DNA of 38,055 nt from AC-32 sp963746155 (GTDB taxonomy: Bacteria > Actinomycetota > Thermoleophilia > Gaiellales > Gaiellaceae): the NCBI GenBank assembly GCA_963746155.1, contig CAVVAB010000003.1, forward strand, positions 1 to 38,055, read 5' to 3'. The first letter of the stretch is position 1. Each line of letters starts with the position of its first letter. Positions 1-7,379 of this stretch are shown piece by piece. The notes below the pieces were generated by a model. It ran no database searches. It was not told the DNA's origin and saw nothing but the letters and a program-made list of their open reading frames with translations. The translations under genes and the position numbers were made by a program.

Positions 1-906
1 AAGCTCGCGTGCGGTGCCGTAGCGCTCGGCGATCACGTCGTGCGCGTGGATCGTCTCGAGGTTCACCTGCCGCGAGAACAGAAAGTCCGCGTCGTCGAGC
101 TCCGGGTATGCGGCCAGCGCGTCGCGCAGCGAGATGCGCACCGAGTCCTCGACGAACCGCGGCTGCAGGTGCGCGTGCTCGACGACGAACAGCTCGTCCG
201 GCCGCTTCAGGAGCTCGTAGACGGGCGAGCTCATCGAGCCCTCGACGATCCGCACCAGCTGTTCCGCATTCACCGGCGAGTCCGTCCCGACGAAGAGCGT
301 CCCGCGGCCGCGCTGGTTGTGCGTCGCCAGCGGCACGAGCTCCAGGATCCGCTCGACGTCCAGGTCGCCGAAGCCCGCTTCGCCGAGGCGGTCGGCCGCA
401 CGCTCGCGCACGAGCCCCTGTGCGCAGGGGCACGCGTTGATCCCGTTGGCCTCGACGCCGACGAGGCTCCGCGTTCGCTCCGAGTTGGCCGCCGCGAGGC
501 CGATCAGCGAGACCATCTCCTGCGTGGGCAGGTCGGTCACGGGCGTGCGCCGCTCGAGCGGGTATCGCGCGAGGATCCGCACCTCGGCGCGCAGCGCGCG
601 CTGCCGCTCGACGATGTGCGCCGCGATGTGCTCGGCCAGGAGCTCGACGAGCAGCGCCTCGCCGATCACGACCTGCTCGATCGCCTCCTCGAACAGCTCG
701 GGGAAGCGCGACATGTGGACGCCCTTGCGCGCGGGCTCGAGGTCGACCGTGCAGTCGATCTCCGCGGCGATCAGCTTCTCGCTCTCGCCGTAGCGGATCC
801 GGATCGCCTTCTGCACGCCGCCGACGCCGGTCCGCGACAGCGCGAGCGGCACCTCGGACGGCGATGCCTGCAGATCGTGTGTGAGAAGCTCGCCCCAGTC
901 GCGCAT
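1..906 (-). CDS. mptA: GTP cyclohydrolase MptA/FolE2 family, 3' end cut by window
   Basis: This zinc-dependent GTP cyclohydrolase (type IB/IV, COG1469) opens GTP for pterin cofactor synthesis. Reading the minus strand from the ATG at 906 gives 302 codons still open at base 1. Visible motifs are DLQASPSEVPLALSRTGV near the N-terminus, NACPCAQ with the family's metal-binding cysteine near residue 160, RGRGTLFVGTD, and VEHAHLQPRFVEDSVR near the C-terminus. The family is about 300-320 residues long, so only a few residues are missing. ACPCAQ is closer to archaeal MptA than to proteobacterial FolE2; that is my recollection of the family, not a search result. The start overlaps that of the divergent kinase-like gene. 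I am confident of the family, less so of the exact product (dihydroneopterin triphosphate or the cyclic phosphate). Confidence 0.88.
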   Translation of the reverse strand, partial: MRDWGELLTHDLQASPSEVPLALSRTGVGGVQKAIRIRYGESEKLIAAEIDCTVDLEPARKGVHMSRFPELFEEAIEQVVIGEALLVELLAEHIAAHIVERQRALRAEVRILARYPLERRTPVTDLPTQEMVSLIGLAAANSERTRSLVGVEANGINACPCAQGLVRERAADRLGEAGFGDLDVERILELVPLATHNQRGRGTLFVGTDSPVNAEQLVRIVEGSMSSPVYELLKRPDELFVVEHAHLQPRFVEDSVRISLRDALAAYPELDDADFLFSRQVNLETIHAHDVIAERYGTAREL

Positions 907-1513
907 GTCCGACAACGCTACCAACGTCGTTCAAGACGACCAGTTCACGAGCCTGGTGCTGCTCGCGTGTCACGACCTGCGTACGCCGCTTGCGACCGTC
1001 CACGGCTTCGGTCAGACGCTCACTCGCCAGGGCGAGCTCGAGGAGCCGGCGGCGCGGTACGTCGAGATGATCAACGCGGCCTCGGAGCAGATCGCCGACC
1101 TCGTCGACGAGCTTGCGCTCGGCGCGCGGATCGCGGCCGGGCGCTTCGACCCGAGCCTCCGCGAGCTCGACACGCTGGAGCTCGCGCGCGCGGCGGCGGC
1201 CACGCTGGGCGAGGAGCGGGTGCTGGTGGACGGCGCGGGCGCCGAGATCAGCGTCGACCCCGGCGCCACCGAGCGCGCTGTCGCGGCTCTCGCCCGCTGC
1301 GCCCTGCGACACGGCGGGCTCGAGCAGGTGCGTCTGAGCGTTCAGGGCGCCCAGCTCGAGCTTGGTCCGATCACTCCCGCCTCCGCGCCGGTCGTTCTGG
1401 GCGAGGAGCTCCGGGATCTCGGAGCCGCGGTCGCCGTGCGCCTCCTGCGCGCCCAGGGAGGCTCGGTCGAGCTGGACGGCGAGACGCTGAGGATCCTGCC
1501 GGCGGGGTCGTGA
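905..1513 (+). CDS. degenerate histidine-kinase-like protein
   Basis: The 202-residue protein has a clear dimerisation/phosphoacceptor helix with the H-box HDLRTPLATVHGF at about residues 23-35. The C-terminal half only faintly resembles a HATPase domain: LGAAVAVRLLRAQGG near residue 175 occupies the place of the usual GLGLAIxxxIxxxHGG. No N-box asparagine (ALARCALRHGG instead) and no DxGxG G1 box is visible. There is no sensor domain or membrane segment. It may accept or remove phosphate, or be a pseudo-kinase. Its stop overlaps the GTG of the downstream hydroxyacid oxidase (GTGA), so it heads a three-gene operon. The ATG at 905 shares bases with the divergent mptA start, and no strong ribosome-binding site is seen. 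Confidence 0.72.
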   Translation: MSDNATNVVQDDQFTSLVLLACHDLRTPLATVHGFGQTLTRQGELEEPAARYVEMINAASEQIADLVDELALGARIAAGRFDPSLRELDTLELARAAAATLGEERVLVDGAGAEISVDPGATERAVAALARCALRHGGLEQVRLSVQGAQLELGPITPASAPVVLGEELRDLGAAVAVRLLRAQGGSVELDGETLRILPAGS

Positions 1514-2586
1514 CGAGCCCCGAGCCGGTCAACGTCCACGAGTACGAGGAGGCGGCCCGGGCGCGGCTCGGCCCGGGTGCCTACGCCTACTTCGCGGGAG
1601 GCGCTGGCGACGAGCACACGCTGCGGGAGAACTCGGCTGCCTACAGGCGCTGGGAGCTTCGCCCGCGCGTGCTCGTCGACGTGAGCGAGGTCTCGACCGC
1701 GACGACCGTCCTCGGCGCGGAGGTCTCGATGCCGCTGCTCGTCGCACCTACGGCCTTCCAGCGCCTCGCCGACCCGGAGGGCGAGGTCGCGACCGCGCGC
1801 GCCGCAGCGGCGGTGGGAACCGTGATGTGCGCGTCGACGCTGTCCGGCGTCTCGCCGGCCGAGCTCGCGGCCGCGGCGCCGGGAGCGCCGCAGTGGTTCC
1901 AGCTCTACTGGTCGCGGGACCACGGCTTCACCGGCGAGCTCGTGGACGCCGTCGTCGAGGCGGGTTTCCGGGCGCTCGTCCTGACGGTCGACCTCCCGGT
2001 CGCTGGCCGGCGCGAGCGCGACATCCGGGAGGCGTTTGCGCTTCCGGACGACCTGCCGATCCCGAACCTCCCGTTCGAGCTCAGGCGGACCGACTTCCAC
2101 ACGGCCCTCCACGAGAGCGTCGACCCGTCTCTCACCTGGCAGAACCTCGAGTGGCTGCGCGCACGCTGCCCGCTGCCGCTCGTGATCAAGGGCGTCATGA
2201 CTGCGGAGGACGCGCTGCTGGCGGCAGGGCACGGGGCCGCCGGCGTCGTCGTCTCGAACCACGGCGGCCGCCAGCTCGACGGAGTCCCGGCGACGCTCGA
2301 CGTCCTCCCCGAGGTGGCCGACGCGGTCGGCGACCGGATCGAGGTGTTGATGGACGGAGGCGTTCGCCGCGGGATCGATGTGATCAAGGCGCTCGCGCTC
2401 GGCGCGCAGGCCGTCCTGGCGGGGCGGCCGGTCATCTGGGGGCTCGCGGCGGACGGCGAGGCGGGCGCGACGCGCGTCCTCGAGCTCCTGCAGGCCGAGA
2501 TCGAGCTCGGCCTCACGCTACTCGGCGCTCCGACCCCGGAGGCCGTGACTCGCGCGCACGTGCGGCAGGCCGGTCGGGCCGTATGA
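1510..2586 (+). CDS. FMN-dependent 2-hydroxyacid oxidase/dehydrogenase
   Basis: A 358-residue member of the (S)-2-hydroxyacid oxidase family (lactate, glycolate and mandelate oxidising flavoenzymes). The start is GTG, overlapping the upstream stop as GTGA. N-terminal YFAGGAGDEHTLREN contains the active-site Tyr region, and APTAFQRLADPEGE is the FMN-binding strand. TVDLPVAGRRERD carries the substrate arginine. SNHGGRQLDG has the catalytic histidine. DGGVRRG and AGRP form the phosphate-binding end of the barrel. Length and all landmarks are typical and there is no membrane anchor, which favours a soluble oxidase over membrane LldD. The substrate is not determinable. The 3' end overlaps the next ATG (ATGA), implying coupling with the hydrolase. 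Confidence 0.9.
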   Translation: MTSPEPVNVHEYEEAARARLGPGAYAYFAGGAGDEHTLRENSAAYRRWELRPRVLVDVSEVSTATTVLGAEVSMPLLVAPTAFQRLADPEGEVATARAAAAVGTVMCASTLSGVSPAELAAAAPGAPQWFQLYWSRDHGFTGELVDAVVEAGFRALVLTVDLPVAGRRERDIREAFALPDDLPIPNLPFELRRTDFHTALHESVDPSLTWQNLEWLRARCPLPLVIKGVMTAEDALLAAGHGAAGVVVSNHGGRQLDGVPATLDVLPEVADAVGDRIEVLMDGGVRRGIDVIKALALGAQAVLAGRPVIWGLAADGEAGATRVLELLQAEIELGLTLLGAPTPEAVTRAHVRQAGRAV

Positions 2587-3476
2587 TCCCGGCCGTGGAA
2601 CGGGAGGGAACCGCCCGGACAGCCGACGGCCGAACGCTCGCGTTCGTCGAGCGCGGCGCCGACGAGGGTGTGCCCGTCATCGTCTGCCACGGCACGCCCG
2701 GGAGCCGGCTCGCGCGGCATCCCGATCGGGAGCTCTACGCCCGTCACGGCGCGCGCATGGTCGCCTACGACCGGCCCGGCTACGGGGGATCGGATCCGCT
2801 TCCCGGACGGTCGGTTGCGGACGCCGCGGCCGATGTCGCGGCGATCGCCGACGAGCTCGGTTTCGAGCGGTTCGCCGTGGTCGGCGGCTCGGGCGGAGCC
2901 CCGCACGCGCTCGCCTGCGGCGCGCTGCTCGGCGACCGGCTGCTGCGCGTCGGCGCGATGGTGACCCCCGCGCCGTCGGACACCGACTTCGACTTCTTCG
3001 ACGGCCTCGCCGACATCAACGTCAAGGAGTTCAGCGCCGCCCTCGAGGGGAAGGAGGCGGTCGAGGCGTTCATCCAGCCGTTCGTCGACGCGCTGCGCAG
3101 CGACCCGGACGGCGTGATCGACCAGATCGCGAGCGAGCTTCCAGAGATCGACCGCGAGGTGGCTTCACGGGAGGAGTTCCGCGCGATCACGCGCGAGCAG
3201 TTCATCGAGGCGGTCAGGCAGGGCGTCCGCGGCTGGGCCGACGACGACCTCGCGTTCGCCAAGTCGTGGGGGTTCGAGCCCGAAGACGTCCAGGTCGAGG
3301 TCGCGCTCTGGCAGGGCGAGCTGGACGTGCTCGCGCCTCGCAGCCACGGCGTCTATGTCGCGAGCCGGCTCCCGAACGCGCGCTTCGAGATCGTCGAGGG
3401 GCAGGGCCACTTCATCGTTGACGAATGGCCGAACGTGCTCGACTGGCTGACGGCCGGCGCGAGCGCCCTGGCCTAG
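2583..3476 (+). CDS. alpha/beta hydrolase
   Basis: A 297-residue alpha/beta-hydrolase-fold protein. The oxyanion strand is VIVCHGTPGSR near residues 31-41. The nucleophile elbow is GGSGGA near residue 100 (serine). The acid is probably the Asp in GELDVLAP near residue 245, and the catalytic histidine is in EGQGHF near residue 274. The cap region (residues 130-220) is helical. It is translationally coupled to the 2-hydroxyacid oxidase through an ATGA overlap, so an ester or lactone related to that enzyme's substrate is possible, but this is inference. It ends 4 bases into the convergent ankyrin gene. Confidence 0.88.
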   Translation: MIPAVEREGTARTADGRTLAFVERGADEGVPVIVCHGTPGSRLARHPDRELYARHGARMVAYDRPGYGGSDPLPGRSVADAAADVAAIADELGFERFAVVGGSGGAPHALACGALLGDRLLRVGAMVTPAPSDTDFDFFDGLADINVKEFSAALEGKEAVEAFIQPFVDALRSDPDGVIDQIASELPEIDREVASREEFRAITREQFIEAVRQGVRGWADDDLAFAKSWGFEPEDVQVEVALWQGELDVLAPRSHGVYVASRLPNARFEIVEGQGHFIVDEWPNVLDWLTAGASALA

Positions 3477-3952
3477 CGCTCGGCGCCGCGCTCGACCAGC
3501 AGCGCCTCGAGTCGCTCGTCCCCGTCCTGCCGCGCCGCGTCGATCGCGCGGAAGCCGCCGGGCTGGGGGAGGTTCGGGTCGGCGCCGTTGTCGAGCAGCA
3601 GCTCGCAGAGCTCGTACCGCTGTTGTCGCGTCTTGTTCTCCGACGCGGCTGCGGCGTGGAGGGCGGAGGTCTGGACGTGCTCGTTTCTCGCGAGCGTGTT
3701 CGGATCCGCGCCGGCGGCGACGAGGAGCCTCGCGGCCCCGACGTGGCCGAAGAAGCACGCCAGGCCGAGCGGCTGGAAGCCGTCGTCACCGAACGCGTTG
3801 GCGAGTTGCGGGTCCTCGTGCAGCAGCTCCACGAGGCGTTCGTCCCTGCCGAAGGCTGCGGCCTCGAACACGTTCAGCTCGGGCCTCCGGGCTAGCAGCT
3901 CGGCGATGCGGTCCTGCTGTCCCGTATAGAGCGCCTCGAGCAGTTCGCTCAC
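3473..3952 (-). CDS. ankyrin-repeat protein
   Basis: A 159-residue soluble protein built of about four ankyrin repeats. Diagnostic pieces are PLGLACFFGHVGAARLLVAAG, SALHAAAAS and LCELLLDNGADPN. It presumably acts as a protein-binding scaffold; nothing enzymatic is visible. The start is GTG at 3952, preceded on its strand by a purine-rich AGGAAGAGGA ribosome-binding stretch. It is divergent from the MarR gene. The 17-bp palindrome lies 24 bases upstream of its start, so the two are probably co-regulated. Confidence 0.85.
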   Translation of the reverse strand: MSELLEALYTGQQDRIAELLARRPELNVFEAAAFGRDERLVELLHEDPQLANAFGDDGFQPLGLACFFGHVGAARLLVAAGADPNTLARNEHVQTSALHAAAASENKTRQQRYELCELLLDNGADPNLPQPGGFRAIDAARQDGDERLEALLVERGAER

Positions 3953-3976
3953 GTCGTCCTCTTCCTGCGCATATGA

Positions 3977-3993
3977 TTAGTTAGCCTAACTAA
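3977..3993. promoter_or_regulatory. perfect 17-bp palindrome, likely MarR operator
   Basis: TTAGTTAG-C-CTAACTAA is a perfect inverted repeat ending immediately before the MarR start codon and lying upstream of the divergent ankyrin gene. It stands out as AT-rich in GC-rich DNA. A TATGAT -10-like box (3972-3977) abuts it, so a bound dimer would block transcription start. The size and 8+1+8 symmetry fit winged-helix MarR dimers. Autoregulation is inferred. Confidence 0.75.
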
Positions 3994-4437
3994 ATGAACT
4001 CGAAGCTGTCAAGCAAGCACGTCGACGCCGCGGATCGCTTTCACTCCGCGGCTATTCACGCGCTGCGGCACGTCCGCCGCGAGGATCCCGCCACGGGGCT
4101 CAGCGCCGCGCGGCTCTCGGCGCTCTCGGTGCTGGTCTTCGGCGGGGCAAGGACGATCGGCGAGCTCGCGGCGGCCGAGCAGGTCCGGGCGCCGACGATG
4201 ACGCGAATCGTCCGTGGCCTCGAGGACGAGGGGCTGATCGAGCGGGAAGCGGATCCGGACGACGGGCGTCGGGTGCTCGTGCGCGCGACGGCGAAAGGGA
4301 AGCGTGTCCTCTGGCGGGCGCGGGAGCGGCGAGTCGAACGGCTGGCCGAGTTGCTGGGCCGGCTCCCGCCCGAGGACGTGGGGAGGATCCACGCGGCGGC
4401 CGAGCTCGTCGAGGGTGCGCTAACGCAGGAGTCGTGA
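3994..4437 (+). CDS. MarR-family transcriptional regulator
   Basis: A 147-residue winged-helix regulator. ARTIGELAAAEQVRAPTMTRIVRGLEDEGLI is split here as the helix-turn-helix (ARTIGELAAAEQVRAPTM, near residues 50-67) and the recognition/wing lead (TRIVRGLEDEGLI). EREADPDDGRRVLVRATAKG forms the wing with the conserved DxRR signature. Terminal helices at both ends would form the dimer interface. The ATG directly follows the palindromic operator. Its 3' end overlaps the convergent Fpg gene by 18 bases. The ligand is unknown. The divergent ankyrin gene and its own gene are the obvious targets. Confidence 0.9.
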   Translation: MNSKLSSKHVDAADRFHSAAIHALRHVRREDPATGLSAARLSALSVLVFGGARTIGELAAAEQVRAPTMTRIVRGLEDEGLIEREADPDDGRRVLVRATAKGKRVLWRARERRVERLAELLGRLPPEDVGRIHAAAELVEGALTQES

Positions 4438-5247
4438 GAGCCGGCGGTCCTTGAGCACCCGGCCGCCTGTCTGGCACTCCGGGCAGTAGAAGATCGTGTG
4501 CTCCTCGAAGTCGACCTGTGCGATCGGAGTCCCGCAGACGTAGCAGGGCTCGTCGAGATGGCCGTGGACGCGGTAGACCTTGGCGTCCTTCGCGCCGCGC
4601 TCGCGCAGCTCGAGCCCACGCTGCAGCTCCGACTCGATCGCGTCCGCGAGGGTTCGGACGTGTCCCGGGGACAGTCCCCCGGACACGGCGTACGGAGACA
4701 CTTGCGCTTTGTGGAGGATCTCGTTTGCCCAGGCGCGGCCGATGCCGGCGATGGCGCGCTGGTCGCGAAGCAGCGAATGGAGGCGCCGCTGATCGCGGCC
4801 CAGGATCTCGCCGAGCCGCGCCGGCCCGAGGCCGAGCGCGTCGGGCCCGAGGTGCGCCAGCTCCTCCTTGGCGGCGGCGGGCGTCAGCAGCCAGACGCCC
4901 GCCCGCTTCCTCGCGCCTGCCTCGGTGAGCACGAGCTGTCCGCCGCCCTGGAATCGCAGCCGGAACGCCGGTGCCTTCGGCTCCTTCTCGCCCGCGCCGA
5001 GGTACCGCAACCGGCCTCTTGTCATCTGGTGCACGAGCAGGACAAACTCGCCGTCCTCGGTCGGCAGCAAGAGGCGCTTGCCGCGCCGCTCGGCTCCCGC
5101 GAGCCGCCGCCCTTCGAGGGCCGCCACCGGTGGGTCGAACGTCTTCAGCGTCGCCACATGCGCCGGCCCCACCTGCTCGACCGGAAACGCGCGGACGGGC
5201 TCGTCCAGCGCCCGTCGCTGCGCCTCTACCTCGGGAAGTTCAGGCAC
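4420..5247 (-). CDS. Fpg/Nei-family DNA glycosylase
   Basis: A 275-residue bifunctional DNA glycosylase/AP lyase of the formamidopyrimidine family, acting in base-excision repair of oxidised bases. The N-terminus is MPELPEVE, with catalytic Pro2 and Glu3. The conserved lysine is in RRGKRLLL near residue 57. The H2TH region contains IAGIGRAWANEILHKAQVSP near residues 165-184. A C-terminal zinc finger starts CYVCG and ends YCPECQTGGR, with four cysteines in C-x2-C...C-x2-C spacing. The loop HQMTRGRL replaces the classic HLGMTG, and this divergence is why I do not assign mutM over an Nei2-like paralogue. It is divergent from the asparaginase, with only 14 bases between starts. Confidence 0.9.
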   Translation of the reverse strand: MPELPEVEAQRRALDEPVRAFPVEQVGPAHVATLKTFDPPVAALEGRRLAGAERRGKRLLLPTEDGEFVLLVHQMTRGRLRYLGAGEKEPKAPAFRLRFQGGGQLVLTEAGARKRAGVWLLTPAAAKEELAHLGPDALGLGPARLGEILGRDQRRLHSLLRDQRAIAGIGRAWANEILHKAQVSPYAVSGGLSPGHVRTLADAIESELQRGLELRERGAKDAKVYRVHGHLDEPCYVCGTPIAQVDFEEHTIFYCPECQTGGRVLKDRRLSRLLR

Positions 5248-5261
5248 GTAGGCTCCCGGCC

Positions 5262-6149
5262 ATGGCGGAGCCGCTCAGCGTAGCCGTCAGGCGCGGGAAG
5301 ATCCTCGAGTCCGTCCACCTGGTGCACGCCGTCGCCGTCCGCGACGGGGAGATCGCCGCGGAGGCCGGAAACCCGGCAATCGGTGCCTCGCTCCGCTCGT
5401 CCGCGAAGCCGCTCCAGGCGCTGCCTCTCGCGCGCGAGCGCGCCGACCTGACCGCCGACGACCTCGCGATCGCCTCGGCCTCGCACTTCGGCACCGACGC
5501 GCACATCGAGGCGGTACGCGCCCTTCTCCAGAAGACCGGCGGCAGCGAGGACGAGCTGGAATGCGGTCTCCAGCCCGGCCGGCCCGCCGAGCCGATCTAC
5601 CACAACTGCTCGGGCAAGCACGCCGCGATGATCGCCGTCTGCCGCGAGCGGGGCTGGCCGGTCGAGGGCTACTTCCGCCCCGACCATCCGCTCCAGCTCG
5701 AGCTCGGCGACGTCGTCGCGGACGCCGCCGGCATGGAGCCACAAGAGCTCGCGACCGGAATCGACGGCTGCGGAGTCGTCTGCTTCGCGATCCCTCTGGA
5801 ACGCGCGGCCTTCGCGTTCTCCAGGCTCGACCAGCTCGACGAGGGCGACCGGATCGCCGAAGCGATGCGCGCCAGGCCCGAGCTGGTCGGCGGCGATGGC
5901 GGAACCGATACCGAGCTGATGCGGCTGCTCCCGGGCTGGATCGCCAAGGGCGGAGCCGAGGGCCTGATGTGCGCCGCGTCGCCAGACGGGCTCGGCATCG
6001 CACTCAAGGTGGCGGACGGAAACTCCCGCGCTCTCCGGCCCGCGCTCGCCGCGTTCGTCTCCCCGCTCGGCCACGACCTGTCCGCCTTCGCCGAGGTCCC
6101 GCTCAGAAACGCCCGAGGCGAGCCGGTTGGTGCCGTCTCAAACTTGTAA
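5262..6149 (+). CDS. asparaginase-II-family amidohydrolase
   Basis: A 295-residue protein of the Asparaginase_II family (Rhizobium-type thermolabile L-asparaginase; unrelated to E. coli AnsA/AnsB). Family blocks are SLRSSAKPLQALPLA (residues ~44-58), ASHFGTDAHIEAV, HNCSGKHAAMIAVC (~113-126), GIDGCGVVCFAIPLE (~167-181) and GGDGGTDTELM. Catalysis would be hydrolysis of asparagine or a related amide in the cytoplasm. It is slightly shorter than usual at the C-terminus. The ATG at 5262 is chosen because upstream reading in the same frame is low-complexity Arg/Pro shadow sequence of the divergent glycosylase gene. Confidence 0.82.
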   Translation: MAEPLSVAVRRGKILESVHLVHAVAVRDGEIAAEAGNPAIGASLRSSAKPLQALPLARERADLTADDLAIASASHFGTDAHIEAVRALLQKTGGSEDELECGLQPGRPAEPIYHNCSGKHAAMIAVCRERGWPVEGYFRPDHPLQLELGDVVADAAGMEPQELATGIDGCGVVCFAIPLERAAFAFSRLDQLDEGDRIAEAMRARPELVGGDGGTDTELMRLLPGWIAKGGAEGLMCAASPDGLGIALKVADGNSRALRPALAAFVSPLGHDLSAFAEVPLRNARGEPVGAVSNL

Positions 6150-6157
6150 GGAAATTG

Positions 6158-6186
6158 TTCCGAAATAGCGGGTTCCCGTGTAACAT
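6158..6186 (+). promoter_or_regulatory. candidate promoter upstream of rpoD
   Basis: TTCCGA (6158-6163), a 17-bp spacer and TAACAT (6181-6186) form a weak sigma-70-type match in a relatively AT-rich stretch. The downstream hairpin would then sit in the leader. Support is limited to box similarity and spacing. Confidence 0.35.
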
Positions 6187-6204
6187 CCGACGCGGCGAGG
6201 GGGG

Positions 6205-6240
6205 AGCCGGGGGAGAGCGTTTCCGGCTTTCGTCGTTTTT
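6205..6240 (+). terminator. hairpin with T-rich tail, terminator or rpoD leader attenuator
   Basis: AGCCGG (6205-6210) pairs with CCGGCT (6223-6228), possibly extended inward by G-U pairs. It is followed by TTCGTCGTTTTT (6229-6240), one of the most T-rich stretches in the window. It could terminate the asparaginase transcript, or act as an attenuator if rpoD transcription starts at the candidate promoter above. Confidence 0.45.
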
Positions 6241-6284
6241 CGGGTAGTGCGTTGGAGCCAAGCCGCGAGACAGCCGGAGGTCAA

Positions 6285-7379
6285 GTGCTCACCGTCGACA
6301 TCTCCCTTCCGGACGTCGAAGAGCTTCACAAGCTCGTACAAGACGGGACGGAAAAGGGTTTCCTCACGTATGACGAGATCGTCTCCGGGCTCGAAGAGGT
6401 CGAGCTCAGCAAGGAGCAGATCGAAGACTTCTACACCTACCTGATCGACCACTCGATCGAGCTGGTCGAAGGGGAGCAGCACAAGCACCCGCCGCACGAG
6501 CAACCTGCGCTGGCCGAGGAGGAGAAGGGGCCGAAGCTCGACCTGACCGTCGAGCCGAGCCTCGACTCGCTCCGGCTGTACCTGCGCGAGATCGGCAAGG
6601 TTCCGCTCCTGACCGCCGACCAGGAGGTCTATCTGGCGAAGCGGATCGAGCGCGGCGACATGATCGCGAAGACGCAGATGATCGAGGCGAACCTCCGCCT
6701 CGTCGTCTCGATCGCCAAGTCGTACCTCGGTCGGGGCCTCAGCTTCCTGGACCTGATCCAGGAGGGCTCGCTCGGGCTCATCCGCGCCGTGGAGAAGTTC
6801 GACTACCGCAAGGGCTACAAGTTCTCGACGTACGCGACGTGGTGGATCCGCCAGGCGGTCACGCGTGCAATCGCGGACAAGGCCCGGACGATCCGGATCC
6901 CCGTGCACATGGTCGAGAAGCTGAACAAGGTCGTGCACATCGAGCGTCAGCTCGTGCAGCGGCTCGGCCGCGAGCCGAGGCCCGACGAGATCGCGACCGA
7001 GCTCGAGATGACGACCGGCGAGGTGCGCGACATCCTGCGCATGGCACAGCACCCGGTCTCGCTGGAGAAGCCGATCGGCGAGGAGGAGGACTCCGAGCTG
7101 GGCGACTTCGTCCAGGACGAGCAGGCCGAGTCGCCCTTCGACACCGCGTCGGTCTCCCTGCGCCGCGAGGACATCGAGAACGCGCTGGCCTCGCTGCCAG
7201 AGCGCGACCGCAAGGTGATCGAGCTCCGGTTCGGTCTCTCCGGCGCGCAGCCGTGCACGCTGGAGGAGGTCGGCCGCGCGTTCGGCGTCACCCGCGAACG
7301 GATCCGCCAGATCGAGAACAACACGCTGAAGAAGCTCGAGTCGCTGCCCGAGGCGCAGGGGCTCAAAGACTGCGTGTAG
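6285..7379 (+). CDS. rpoD: primary RNA polymerase sigma factor RpoD/SigA
   Basis: A 364-residue group-1-type sigma-70. Region 1.2 is DSLRLYLREIGKVPLLT. Region 2 runs from LRLVVSIAKSYLGRGLSF through FSTYATWWIRQAVTRAI (the -10 recognition helix). Region 3 contains RIPVHMVEKLNK. Region 4 ends FGVTRERIRQIENNTLKKL, the -35 helix-turn-helix. Region 1.1 is short (about 90 residues including an acidic linker). I chose the GTG at 6285 because GGAGG (6276-6280) lies just upstream, and the protein then begins MLTVDISLPDVEELHKL. A TTG at 6252 would add 11 residues of unlikely sequence. It ends one base before the stop codon of the convergent glycosyltransferase. Confidence 0.93.
   Translation: MLTVDISLPDVEELHKLVQDGTEKGFLTYDEIVSGLEEVELSKEQIEDFYTYLIDHSIELVEGEQHKHPPHEQPALAEEEKGPKLDLTVEPSLDSLRLYLREIGKVPLLTADQEVYLAKRIERGDMIAKTQMIEANLRLVVSIAKSYLGRGLSFLDLIQEGSLGLIRAVEKFDYRKGYKFSTYATWWIRQAVTRAIADKARTIRIPVHMVEKLNKVVHIERQLVQRLGREPRPDEIATELEMTTGEVRDILRMAQHPVSLEKPIGEEEDSELGDFVQDEQAESPFDTASVSLRREDIENALASLPERDRKVIELRFGLSGAQPCTLEEVGRAFGVTRERIRQIENNTLKKLESLPEAQGLKDCV

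Noticed and set aside
40..1509. Long plus-strand reading frame running into the hydroxyacid oxidase
   Set aside because: Its first 490 codons are Arg/Asp/Leu-rich antisense of mptA and out-of-frame kinase sequence. The oxidase homology starts at the GTG at 1510.
6252..6284. TTG start for rpoD
   Set aside because: The GTG at 6285 has a good ribosome-binding site and a sensible N-terminus; the extra residues look non-coding.
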